Source: Bacteroidota bacterium (GTDB lineage: Bacteria; Bacteroidota; Bacteroidia; Cytophagales; Cyclobacteriaceae). Taken from it: a stretch of 64,000 nt of DNA. The translations under genes and the position numbers were made by a program. The first letter of the stretch is position 1, and every line of letters begins with the position of its first letter. Shown here one piece after another: positions 7,699 through 16,439 of the stretch. The notes under the pieces are model-generated. The model was not told the origin of the DNA and did not search any database. It saw only the letters and a program-made list of their open reading frames with translations. Location of the stretch: NCBI GenBank assembly GCA_024280115.1, contig JAJRQT010000181.1:1-64000 (forward strand), in the 5' to 3' direction.

Positions 7699-9225
7699 AT
7701 GAAAATAAGAGAAAAATTTATCGTTTTGACTTTTCTGATTTTTGGAGGAATAGTCAGCATTTACGCTTTTTGGCCACCAATTCTATGGACATTAATCTTT
7801 TTCGCTCCGGTTATTTTGATAGGCTACCTGGATATCCTGCAAACCAAACAGACTATAAAACGGAATTTTCCCGTAATAGGTCATTTCCGGTATCTTTTGG
7901 AAACCTTCCGCCCGGAGATTATGCAATATTTTGTGGAGACAGATACTGAGGGAAGGCCAATCAGCAGGATGTTTCGATCATTGGTTTACCAACGGGCAAA
8001 AAAAGTGAACGACACTACTCCATTTGGGACACAAATGGACGTGTACAGGAGCGGATATGAATATATGACACATTCTATTTATGCTAAAAAATTCACTGAA
8101 GTAGAGGCGTCCCCAAGGGTCATAGTTGGAGGGCCGGACTGTGAGCAACCTTATTCTGCAAGTATATTAAATATCTCTGCAATGAGTTTTGGAGCACTGA
8201 GTAAAAATGCCGTATTGGCTATGAACGGTGGAGCTAAAATGGGTGGTTTTGCCCATAATACCGGTGAAGGGGGTATTAGTCCCTACCATATAAAACCTGG
8301 AGGAGATTTAATATGGCAGATTGGTACAGCTTATTTTGGCTGCAGAAAAAAGGACGGAAGTTTTTGTCCTGACACATTTCAGAATAACGCTTCGAATGAA
8401 CAAGTGAAAATGATTGAAATAAAAATTTCTCAGGGGGCAAAACCAGGCCATGGAGGCATATTGCCGGCGAGTAAAAACACACCGGAAATAGCAGCCATCC
8501 GTGATGTTGAAGCACACACCAGCGTTCATTCTCCTCCGGGGCATACTGCTTTTAAAGACGCCGAAGGATTGGTGTATTTTATCAAACAATTACGTGAATT
8601 GAGTGGAGGGAAGCCTATTGGATTTAAACTATGCATCGGTATAAAACAAGAATTTAAAGATATGTGTAAAGCCATGGTTTCTACAGGAATATCACCGGAT
8701 TTTATCACTATAGATGGTGGGGAAGGAGGGACAGGCGCGGCGCCGGTTGAATTTTCCAATTCTTTGGGAATGCCGTTACGGGAGGGTCTGGCTTTTGTCT
8801 ATGATACATTAGTTGAGTATGATCTAAAGGAGGATATTAAACTGATCGCCTCTGGTAAAATTCTAACAGGTTTTCACATGGCAAGAGCCATAGCAATAGG
8901 AGCGGACATGTGTTACAGCGCAAGGGCAATGATGATGGCCGTTGGATGTATTCAAGCGTTACAGTGTAATACCAATACCTGTCCGGTTGGTGTGGCAACG
9001 CAAAATAAAAGTTTAATGAGAGGATTGGTTGTCGATGACAAAGCTCAAAGAGTAGCTAATTTTCATGAAGAAACTGTAAAAAGTTTTATGGAGTTAATAG
9101 CAGCAGCCGGTATCTGCAAGCCAGAGGATTTAAACAGGAATCATATTTATAGAAGGGTCAACATGAATTCCATATTGAGTTATGCCGAAATATATTCCCA
9201 AGCAGAAACTGTCACGCAAATGTGA
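7699..9225 (+). CDS. membrane-anchored FMN-binding glutamate-synthase-like protein
   Basis: The 508-residue protein starts with two hydrophobic segments (about residues 9-27 and 30-46), then carries the FMN/Fe-S domain of glutamate synthase large subunits. The domain includes SAMSFGALS (FMN-binding region) and GGEGGTGAAP (barrel loop). Cys417, Cys423 and Cys428 are spaced Cys-x5-Cys-x4-Cys in the CPVGVATQ region, as in the 3Fe-4S site of GltB. The glutaminase and C-terminal GXGXG domains of true glutamate synthase are absent. No gltD-like partner is near, so the substrate is unknown; a redox role at the membrane is an inference. Confidence 0.88.
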   Translation: MKIREKFIVLTFLIFGGIVSIYAFWPPILWTLIFFAPVILIGYLDILQTKQTIKRNFPVIGHFRYLLETFRPEIMQYFVETDTEGRPISRMFRSLVYQRAKKVNDTTPFGTQMDVYRSGYEYMTHSIYAKKFTEVEASPRVIVGGPDCEQPYSASILNISAMSFGALSKNAVLAMNGGAKMGGFAHNTGEGGISPYHIKPGGDLIWQIGTAYFGCRKKDGSFCPDTFQNNASNEQVKMIEIKISQGAKPGHGGILPASKNTPEIAAIRDVEAHTSVHSPPGHTAFKDAEGLVYFIKQLRELSGGKPIGFKLCIGIKQEFKDMCKAMVSTGISPDFITIDGGEGGTGAAPVEFSNSLGMPLREGLAFVYDTLVEYDLKEDIKLIASGKILTGFHMARAIAIGADMCYSARAMMMAVGCIQALQCNTNTCPVGVATQNKSLMRGLVVDDKAQRVANFHEETVKSFMELIAAAGICKPEDLNRNHIYRRVNMNSILSYAEIYSQAETVTQM

Positions 9226-9294
9226 AGCTATGTCGATGGTTGAGCTCTCTTAGAAGATTGGCAATCAAGCCCACAATTCGATAATGATATAAAT

Positions 9295-10635
9295 ATGAAA
9301 TACTTTACAATATTTTTTCTTCTCTATACAACAAGTGTATTCTCGCAGGTAAATTCATCTTCTGAAAAGGAACTTCTTATTGATGACCTGTTGGATTCTC
9401 TATGGGTAAATCCTACCAGTTTTTTTAACAGCAATGAGACTAATTGGCGCCTGCTATGTAGCAATTTACATCAGGTTGACAGGAAGAAACTAAATCAGGT
9501 TAGGGTATCAATTTATGCCGGGAATCAAGCCATGGTTGAGAATGAATCTACCTCATCAGAAGGGATTCTTGGTTCTTTGAATAGTAATTCCCATAAAAAA
9601 AAATTAAAGAAATTTCGTAAAAAAATAGAAGGCGATTTTACAAATAAAGATCTTTTTCCCAATAATAAAATTGTGCTGGTAGAAGGTGATTCCTGGCTTG
9701 AGTACCCGCTGTTTTTACACGACATTACGGATAATCTGATGGAGCAGGACAACCTCGCTGTGTATAGCATAGCATCTGGCGGAGACTGGGCCGCCAATAT
9801 GATTTCCGGTGGAGAATATCTGAGCGATTATTTAAAGTTTAAACCAAATGTATTTATTATTAGTGGTGGTGGAAACGATTTATTGGATGAAGAAAGGTTA
9901 TTAAATTTAATCTCAAAAGAGCCTATCGATGAGGATGCTCCATTTTTGAAAGATTACAGGGAGTATGTTGTTTTGAGGCAAAACAATAAACCTGTTCCAA
10001 TGTGTAACGCCAGTTATTGCCCTATAGAATATCATACCTTTCAAGATTCCCTGGCAACCTTTACTTCAAATATTGATGGAAAAAATCTTGAAAAAATTGT
10101 AAATGGCAGGAGATACATCAATAAAAATTTTTACAGGTTTCTCGTTACGTTCAAACTTGAATATAAGATACTCTTTGAATCACTGCGGAAAATCGATTCA
10201 GTTCATTTTGATTCCCTGAAGATTATAACCCAGGGCCACGACTATGCCATACCCAACTCGGGAAAGAAATTTGGTGTCCGGTTGCTTTTAGAAAATGGAA
10301 AATGGTTGAAAAAGCCTTTTGAAAATGAAGGAATTACCGACCAGTACACTCAGGAATCAATTGTAATGGCTCTGATATTTGATTTCAATGAAATGCTGAT
10401 CGAATTAGGGAAGGAATATCATAACATTTCACATGTGGACGTCAGAGGGTTCACCAGTTTTCTTGAGCAATATAATCACAAAAAAACCGGGACTTATTGG
10501 TATAATGAACTTCATCCATCTAATCCTGTATTTGCGGAGATATCAAAAACTTATGTTGCAATTATCAATAATAATATATCAAAAGAGCGCCGGGTTGTCA
10601 GCGTTATTCAATATTTCAAAGAGCATGAAGAGTGA
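9295..10635 (+). CDS. exported SGNH-hydrolase-like protein
   Basis: A signal peptide (residues 1-17, ending near VFSQ) is followed by about 100 unassigned residues. An SGNH-type core follows: GDSW (131-134, candidate nucleophile Ser133), a glycine-rich SGGDW segment (161-165), GGND (192-195, oxyanion Asn194) and a C-terminal NELHPS with His407. The position normally held by the catalytic Asp (three residues before His) is Asn404. It may be an esterase or lipase with an altered triad, or a non-catalytic relative. It stands alone and its substrate cannot be inferred from context. Confidence 0.75.
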   Translation: MKYFTIFFLLYTTSVFSQVNSSSEKELLIDDLLDSLWVNPTSFFNSNETNWRLLCSNLHQVDRKKLNQVRVSIYAGNQAMVENESTSSEGILGSLNSNSHKKKLKKFRKKIEGDFTNKDLFPNNKIVLVEGDSWLEYPLFLHDITDNLMEQDNLAVYSIASGGDWAANMISGGEYLSDYLKFKPNVFIISGGGNDLLDEERLLNLISKEPIDEDAPFLKDYREYVVLRQNNKPVPMCNASYCPIEYHTFQDSLATFTSNIDGKNLEKIVNGRRYINKNFYRFLVTFKLEYKILFESLRKIDSVHFDSLKIITQGHDYAIPNSGKKFGVRLLLENGKWLKKPFENEGITDQYTQESIVMALIFDFNEMLIELGKEYHNISHVDVRGFTSFLEQYNHKKTGTYWYNELHPSNPVFAEISKTYVAIINNNISKERRVVSVIQYFKEHEE

Positions 10636-10878
10636 TGAAAAAAAGTTAGAAGCGAAATTGTCCTAAAATTTACAAAGACACCCATATTCCATATTTATCC
10701 ACCTCAGTGGATCTTGCACCGGTTTTTAACCTTCCGAAATTTACGTAATTAAATATTTGTCAAATCTTGTGCACAGAGATCTATAGGGCTATTTTTACAA
10801 TGGAAGTAAAAATCGAGATAAATAAAACCATTATTTCAATCATGATTTTTTCGGATCACAATAAATATCTTTTAGAAA

Positions 10879-11346
10879 ATGAGAAGGAAAAGAAAGCCTC
10901 ACCTGAAGAAAAAAAACAGTGATAAAGAGATGGTGAATACCACAAATAAGGAGCTTAAAAATTCTTTTAAGGATTCTAAGGTAGTTTTAAAAAGTCATCA
11001 AAATCCCAGGAAATATTCTCAAATATTTCACGAATTCATGGAACAAGCAATCAATGAGGTTATACATGATGAAGAGTTATTGAAGAAGACATTGGATCTG
11101 GGACAAATTGTTTGGAATACTGCCATAGCAGAGGCTTTCCCCGAGCACCAAAATAGTAAGACTATAAATGTTTTAGCGCCTCTTCTTAAATTAGCTGGCT
11201 ATGATCAGGAGTTTATATCAGAATTTCTCAAACGAAAGAGAAAATTGTTTGGCGGGGATAATTTTTTTATAGTAAAACAAACGATGCTTTTAGATCCTGA
11301 TGGAAGATTATCAATTAGTGTATCTGTTTTACCAGTTGAAGATTGA
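10879..11346 (+). CDS. hypothetical protein with basic N-terminus
   Basis: 155 residues with no signal peptide or membrane segment. The first 40 residues are very rich in Lys and Arg, and the rest looks mainly helical, with a KRKRK patch near residue 130. I recognise no family. An in-frame ATG at codon 18 could be the true start. A DNA- or RNA-binding role would fit the charge but nothing else supports it. It lies between two gaps of 243 and about 280 bases without visible genes; the upstream one holds a small hairpin at 10697-10712. Confidence 0.65.
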   Translation: MRRKRKPHLKKKNSDKEMVNTTNKELKNSFKDSKVVLKSHQNPRKYSQIFHEFMEQAINEVIHDEELLKKTLDLGQIVWNTAIAEAFPEHQNSKTINVLAPLLKLAGYDQEFISEFLKRKRKLFGGDNFFIVKQTMLLDPDGRLSISVSVLPVED

Positions 11347-11566
11347 AGTGATTAATGAATGACGTAAAGTTTATACATTATATTTTTCATAAAAAGAAGT
11401 GAAACTAAAACTGTACTGTGATGAAATGTATAGCGTCACACACGCCTATTTTGTCCAGATAAATAATTCAACTCAAAGAATGAAATATTCATGATTTATT
11501 CCGGATACCTTGTATTGAACAAGAGAGCAAGTTGAGTTATCAATAAATGAATCATTAATAATGAAG

Positions 11567-11574
11567 TATATTTG
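11567..11574 (+). promoter_or_regulatory. possible -7 element upstream of the type IX cargo gene
   Basis: TATATTTG fits TAnnTTTG, 50 to 70 bases before the candidate starts of the next gene. No correctly spaced TTTG is present, so this is weak. Confidence 0.3.
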
Positions 11575-11624
11575 ATGGAACTGAAGGTATCACACATTAT
11601 AGAAAACTGCTACAACCCCTGATA

Positions 11625-12857
11625 TTGGAGTATTTAAAAAGTAAAATGAAGTTATTATTCCCGATGGTGAACTATTATTTAAACAAAAGGGCGCCAGTAT
11701 TTCTGATCATTTTCACTGCGCTTGCAACAGCAGCTATCGGTCAATCGTATCCGTCCTTCGGACCAGAAAGACAAGTGACAATCAGCGGGTTGACATTTGA
11801 CGCTATGGAACCTTTTATTTCACCGGATGGGAAATACCTTTTTTTTAATAATCTGAATGATGGTATCAATACAAAACTATTTTATACCACAATGGTCAAT
11901 GATTCTACTTTCAACTTTGTGGGAGAATTGAACGGGCCAAATCAAACATCGCCTCCACATCTTGATGCTGTTGCTGACATGGATTCTTTGAATAATTTTT
12001 ATTGGACCTCCACAAGGGGATATCCGGCTGATTTTGATAATCTATTTCATGGAATATTCAATGAAGGAAATGTGACGAACATAGGAAGAGTGCATGGAGA
12101 TTTTTATATTTATTCTCCTGGTTGGCTTATTATGGATCACGGTATCAGTTACGACGGACAAGAGTTGTATTACAATAATGCACGATTTGATGGTGTTTGT
12201 AAGGGACCTTGCGAAACACTGTTGGGGATTGCTCAAAAAGTGAATGACTCGACTTTTAATAAGTTATCTAATTCCGATGAAATATTGCAAAATATCAACG
12301 ATAATAGTTACATCTATTACGCGCCCTGTATTTCGTCGGATAATTTGGAGCTTTATTATACAAGATATCTGAAAGGGGAAGTTACGGTTAATACCGTCTT
12401 TGAAGTTTGTGTTGCGGTTCGTGAAACTCCCACAGGCACTTTCTCTCCCCCGATTGTGCTGTTTTCAGAGCTCATAGGCAACATTGTTGAAGCACCGACA
12501 ATTACTGCAGATAAGCAAATAATGTATTATCATAAAAAGATTGGAGGGGTTCATAAGATTATGATGAGGTACAGACATTCTATAACCGGTTTAGCAGAAC
12601 CGGTTAAGCGCCTGTCAAATCTTGAAATAATCCCAAATCCAATGATTATGAACTCAATTATAAAATTTGAAAATACCATACAAGAACCATATCAAATTAC
12701 TATATTGGATAACTCCGGCAGGCTTGTAAGGACCTATAGTAATATATTGACCAACCAGGTTGAGATTAATAAGGGAAACCTTAAAGCCGGTATGTACATT
12801 GTTCATATTAGCGCCGAAAGTACAGTGATTGCGACGGGTAAATTAATCATTGAATAA
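11625..12857 (+). CDS. type IX secreted protein (type A sorting domain) with PD40-like repeats
   Basis: The first ATG (11646, MKLLF) or a later one gives a signal peptide ending at AIGQS. The body contains WD40-like/PD40 strands such as FISPDGKYLFFNN and MDHGISYDGQELYYNN, typical of a secreted beta-propeller. The last 80 residues are a classic type A type IX sorting domain: NPMIMNSIIKFEN, then ITILDNSGRLVRTYS and LKAGMYIVHI. Expected fate is export across the outer membrane and attachment or release. Ligand unknown. No type IX partner gene adjoins it. Confidence 0.85.
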   Translation: MEYLKSKMKLLFPMVNYYLNKRAPVFLIIFTALATAAIGQSYPSFGPERQVTISGLTFDAMEPFISPDGKYLFFNNLNDGINTKLFYTTMVNDSTFNFVGELNGPNQTSPPHLDAVADMDSLNNFYWTSTRGYPADFDNLFHGIFNEGNVTNIGRVHGDFYIYSPGWLIMDHGISYDGQELYYNNARFDGVCKGPCETLLGIAQKVNDSTFNKLSNSDEILQNINDNSYIYYAPCISSDNLELYYTRYLKGEVTVNTVFEVCVAVRETPTGTFSPPIVLFSELIGNIVEAPTITADKQIMYYHKKIGGVHKIMMRYRHSITGLAEPVKRLSNLEIIPNPMIMNSIIKFENTIQEPYQITILDNSGRLVRTYSNILTNQVEINKGNLKAGMYIVHISAESTVIATGKLIIE

Positions 12858-12920
12858 TGCGCCTCCGTAATCAGCGTATGTGCGTGAGATTATATTATTA
12901 TTGAATTGACATAAAAAATT

Positions 12921-13316
12921 ATGAAAAAAGCATTAACGTATATCCCACCAGTTATCTTAGCAACATTTGGCTTGCTGACATTATTTTTGAGTAGCTCAAT
13001 TATATTTGATTGGTTTGGAATCAGGGCGAAAGAAGGCAACTATGTACTATTTGTGGTTTGGACAAATTTTATATGTAGCTTACTCTATCTATCATCTGTT
13101 TATGGGTTTCTTAAACATAAGAAATGGACGATTAAGCCTTTAGTCGCTTCTGTTTTGATCCTTATTTTTGCGCTGATTGGATTATTTTTTCACATTAAGT
13201 CCGGAGGATTATACGAAACTAAAACCATCGGGGCAGTATTTTTTAGAATAGCCGTAACTCTTGTTTTTGTTTTAATTGCCTATAAGAAAAATTTAATTCA
13301 AAAGGCAAAAAGTTAA
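12921..13316 (+). CDS. small four-helix integral membrane protein
   Basis: 131 residues with four hydrophobic segments at about 7-29, 42-62, 73-91 and 104-123, ending in a basic cytoplasmic-type tail. There are no conserved motifs I can name. It follows the type IX cargo gene and precedes the TonB receptor with short gaps of about 60 bases; a functional link is not shown. Confidence 0.75.
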   Translation: MKKALTYIPPVILATFGLLTLFLSSSIIFDWFGIRAKEGNYVLFVVWTNFICSLLYLSSVYGFLKHKKWTIKPLVASVLILIFALIGLFFHIKSGGLYETKTIGAVFFRIAVTLVFVLIAYKKNLIQKAKS

Positions 13317-13347
13317 TTTTAAAATGTAAAATTCCCATGGGCTTGAA

Positions 13348-13355
13348 TATCTTTG
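13348..13355 (+). promoter_or_regulatory. possible -7 element of the TonB receptor gene
   Basis: TATCTTTG fits TAnnTTTG and would start a transcript about 18 bases before the GTG at 13380, which supports that start codon. No good -33 element is present. Confidence 0.4.
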
Positions 13356-13379
13356 CGGGATATATTTTAAAATAATATC

Positions 13380-15437
13380 GTGACCTGCAAGAGATTTTTT
13401 TTATTGATATTTTATTTTTCCACAGCCAATACTTCCTGGGCAACAGACGATGATGTCGATACCCTTTCTACAATTCACCTGAATAATCCCGTGATTATTT
13501 CTGCTCAGCGTTATGAGACAGATGCCTTTGAGCGGCCGGAGTCTGTAGCATATTTGGGTAAAAAACAGCTTAGTCGTTTGTCTCCAATGTCTATGCCGGA
13601 GGCACTTTTATATGTCCCGGGGGTATGGATGCAGAAAACGAATCATGGAGGAGGATCAGCTTTTGTGCGAGGACTGACTGGGTACCAAACACTTATGATG
13701 GTGGATGGAATCAGAATGAATAATTCCACATATCGTTCAGGCCCAAATCAATATTTGAATACAATTGATCCGCTGATGATTTCAAACATTGAAGTATTGC
13801 GTGGAGGAGGTTCTGTACAATACGGGTCGGATGCTATCGGAGGAACGATTCATTTGCTTTCCAACGATCCTTTATTTTCTAATGAAGGATTAAAAGTAGG
13901 TGGCAGTTTGTATGGTAAATACTGGTCATCTGACATGGAGAAAACGAGTAGAGCGCAGATCAATATAGGATCGAATAGATTCGCATTTGTTGGTGGGGTC
14001 ACCTATAAAAATCTTGGTGACATAAAAGCAGGGGGTGACCTGGGAACATTATCCCCAACAGGTTATGATGAATATTCCATGGATTTTAAAGGTATTTATC
14101 GATTTAAAAACAAGCATCAATTGACTGCGGCCTATCAACGCCTGAAACAGATGGATGTACCGCTTTACCATAAAATTGCCCCGGGAGATTATCAGGTTTA
14201 TCAATTCAATCCGCAGCAAAGAGATCTGGCCTACCTGAGGTTTGAATCATTTTACAAGAACCGGCTTTTTTCTGAAATCCGATATACGCTTTCTTTTCAA
14301 AATTCACTGGAGGTTAGACAAAAACAGAAAACCGGCTCCGTGGAATTTGTGCAGGAGGAAGACGATGTAAATACCATTGGTGCGAATATTGAAGTCATTT
14401 CCAACATCAATGAGGAGTGGAAAGCTTCCACAGGTATAGAGTTTTATCATGATAATGTAGGCAGTAAAGCTGAATTAACGAATTTAGAAACAGGAGAATA
14501 TTCTCAATTAAGAGGTTTATATCCGGATGGTTCGACTTACGATAATTTTGCAATTTACAGTTTGCATAATTATAAATTGAATCGATGGAATTTCTCTGCA
14601 GGGCTGAGATATAATTTTATCCAGCTACATTTAGAGGATACCACATTTGGAAATACAACGATCACGCCAGATGCTTTGGTGGGTAATATGGGAGTTGTCT
14701 ATAAAATAAATGAAAACCACCATTTGACCACAAATATTAATTCCGCGTTCAGGGCGCCCAACATCAATGATGTTTCCAGTTTTGGCATTGCAGATTTCCG
14801 TTATGAAGTACCAGCCTATGACTTAAAACCCGAAACATCACTAAATAAAGAAATAGGATATAAGTTCAGGTATGATGGTTTTTCGGGGGCAATAAATGTT
14901 TTTCACAATAAACTGAATGATCTTATTGCAAATGTTCCGGGTGAGTATAATGGTCAGGATTCCTTGGATGGCTACAAAGTTTATAAGCGAGAAAATATCA
15001 ATGAAGCTGAGATATACGGCGGAGAAATAGAACTTGAAGCAAAACTGACAAACTCAATCATCGGATATGGAAATATCTCATATACACATGGCCAGAATAT
15101 CAGCAAGAATGAGCCAATGAGACGTATTCCTCCCATGAATGGAAAGGTCGGCTTACGGGGTGATTTTATTCAACATGTTTCATTTATTGCAGAATGGGTA
15201 TTTGCTGCTGATCAGGACAGGTTGTCATCTGGAGATATGGCTGATGACCGCATTGCAGAGGGGGGCACCCCAGGCTGGAATATTTTTAATATTTATGCCG
15301 GTTACGATCATCGTTATTTTTCTGTAAATGCCAGCCTGCAAAATTTATTTGATGAGGCATACAGGATTCACGGATCGGGAATAGATGGAATTGGAAGAAG
15401 TTTTTGGATATCCTTAAAAATCAATATTAATCCATAA
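13380..15437 (+). CDS. TonB-dependent outer-membrane receptor
   Basis: 685 residues that import a substrate across the outer membrane using TonB energy. A short signal sequence from a GTG start (no upstream in-frame ATG) is followed by a plug domain: residues about 50-160, with SMPEALLYVPGVW, the FVRGLTGYQT turn and IEVLRGGGSVQYGSDAIGG. A beta-barrel then ends in a typical aromatic C-terminus (ISLKININP region). Its size and lack of a SusD partner suggest an iron-chelate, vitamin or metal receptor rather than a glycan SusC. A transposed SufBC- or heme-type context is absent, so the ligand is unknown. It ends 3 bases before alkD. Confidence 0.93.
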   Translation: MTCKRFFLLIFYFSTANTSWATDDDVDTLSTIHLNNPVIISAQRYETDAFERPESVAYLGKKQLSRLSPMSMPEALLYVPGVWMQKTNHGGGSAFVRGLTGYQTLMMVDGIRMNNSTYRSGPNQYLNTIDPLMISNIEVLRGGGSVQYGSDAIGGTIHLLSNDPLFSNEGLKVGGSLYGKYWSSDMEKTSRAQINIGSNRFAFVGGVTYKNLGDIKAGGDLGTLSPTGYDEYSMDFKGIYRFKNKHQLTAAYQRLKQMDVPLYHKIAPGDYQVYQFNPQQRDLAYLRFESFYKNRLFSEIRYTLSFQNSLEVRQKQKTGSVEFVQEEDDVNTIGANIEVISNINEEWKASTGIEFYHDNVGSKAELTNLETGEYSQLRGLYPDGSTYDNFAIYSLHNYKLNRWNFSAGLRYNFIQLHLEDTTFGNTTITPDALVGNMGVVYKINENHHLTTNINSAFRAPNINDVSSFGIADFRYEVPAYDLKPETSLNKEIGYKFRYDGFSGAINVFHNKLNDLIANVPGEYNGQDSLDGYKVYKRENINEAEIYGGEIELEAKLTNSIIGYGNISYTHGQNISKNEPMRRIPPMNGKVGLRGDFIQHVSFIAEWVFAADQDRLSSGDMADDRIAEGGTPGWNIFNIYAGYDHRYFSVNASLQNLFDEAYRIHGSGIDGIGRSFWISLKININP

Positions 15438-15440
15438 ATC

Positions 15441-16109
15441 ATGAATCCATATACTCAAGGTGTTATTGAGGTGTTTAGTAGCCATGCTAATCCTGATACA
15501 GCAGCACCTATGGCAAAATACATGAAAAACAAGTTTGAGTACTTCGGGATTAAATCTCCTTTACGGAAGGAGATTTCAAAACCATTTTTAGAAAGAATAC
15601 ATTTACCTCCCGTTGGTGATGTTCCGATAATCATCAGAGAATTCTGGGTTCAACCACAACGGGAATTGCAGTATTTTGCTATGACTTTATTTCAAAAATA
15701 CACAAAATCTTCACCTTCGGACTGGATTGATCTATATGAGGATGTGATCACTAAAAAATCATGGTGGGATACGGTTGACGGATTGGCTGCATGGAATGTT
15801 GGAGATCATTTTGTCAAATTCCCGGATCAGCTAACTCCATATACTCAAAGATGGATGGATTCTGAAAACATTTGGTTGCAGCGATCCTGTCTTCTATTTC
15901 AACTCAGATATAATGAACGGACCAATTTTGATTTGCTGAAATCATATATAATTCCACTTTCATCGTCTAAAGAGTTTTTTATCAGGAAGGCAATCGGCTG
16001 GGCTTTGAGGCAATATTCTAAGGTGAACCCTATGGCTGTTATGGAGTTTGTGAAGGATCAACCACTATCAAATTTAAGTAAAAGGGAAGCCCTGAGATTG
16101 ATGAAGTAA
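15441..16109 (+). CDS. AlkD-like DNA alkylation repair glycosylase
   Basis: A 222-residue HEAT-like repeat protein that probably removes positively charged alkylated bases (such as N3- and N7-alkyl purines). Residues matching the AlkD active site are present: the Trp and Asp of WDTVD (around residue 113) and the Trp of GWALRQ near residue 190. The EFWVQPQRELQYFA motif early in the protein is also characteristic. It begins 3 bases after the receptor gene, so it is probably cotranscribed, though the functions look unrelated. Confidence 0.9.
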   Translation: MNPYTQGVIEVFSSHANPDTAAPMAKYMKNKFEYFGIKSPLRKEISKPFLERIHLPPVGDVPIIIREFWVQPQRELQYFAMTLFQKYTKSSPSDWIDLYEDVITKKSWWDTVDGLAAWNVGDHFVKFPDQLTPYTQRWMDSENIWLQRSCLLFQLRYNERTNFDLLKSYIIPLSSSKEFFIRKAIGWALRQYSKVNPMAVMEFVKDQPLSNLSKREALRLMK

Positions 16110-16439
16110 AGTCAATAAAAGATGGTTTGGATTGATTTGTTGTTATCCAATATTCACCTATTCCAGTATGTAATTGTAATGAAGAAAGTAATTTTAGTCA
16201 CCATTTAAATTATTAAAGCACATTACATTTGAAATGCTTTAGTGATTTTAGTTTGAAACGCTTTTAAATTCATTCATTATCACAAAATGTATCAATTTAA
16301 AAGACATCTATTTTTTAATGCGCCGGTCAAATATTGATCGGCGTTTTTTTGTGATACTATTAACCATTATTTAATTTTCTAAATGATGCAGGGGCTTGTT
16401 TTATCTGGAGACCTGAAATTGCAGTATAAGTTTGAAGCG
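16110..16439 (+). other. 330-base gene-free gap between convergent genes
   Basis: Contains no credible gene. It holds a weak hairpin (AAAGCA near 16215 pairing with TGCTTT near 16240) and a strong terminator at 16321-16350. The terminator is over 200 bases after the alkD stop, so either alkD has a long 3' tail or a small RNA is made here. Confidence 0.5.
16321..16350 (+). terminator. intrinsic terminator (plus strand)
   Basis: CGCCGGTCAA (16321-16330), three-base loop, TTGATCGGCG (16334-16343), with one G-T pair in the stem, then seven T at 16344-16350. A classic terminator for plus-strand transcripts entering from alkD or from within the gap. Confidence 0.85.

Noticed and set aside
12585-12610. 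AACCGG/CCGGTT hairpin near 12.6 kb
   Set aside because: It lies inside the coding part of the type IX cargo gene and is not followed by a T-run.
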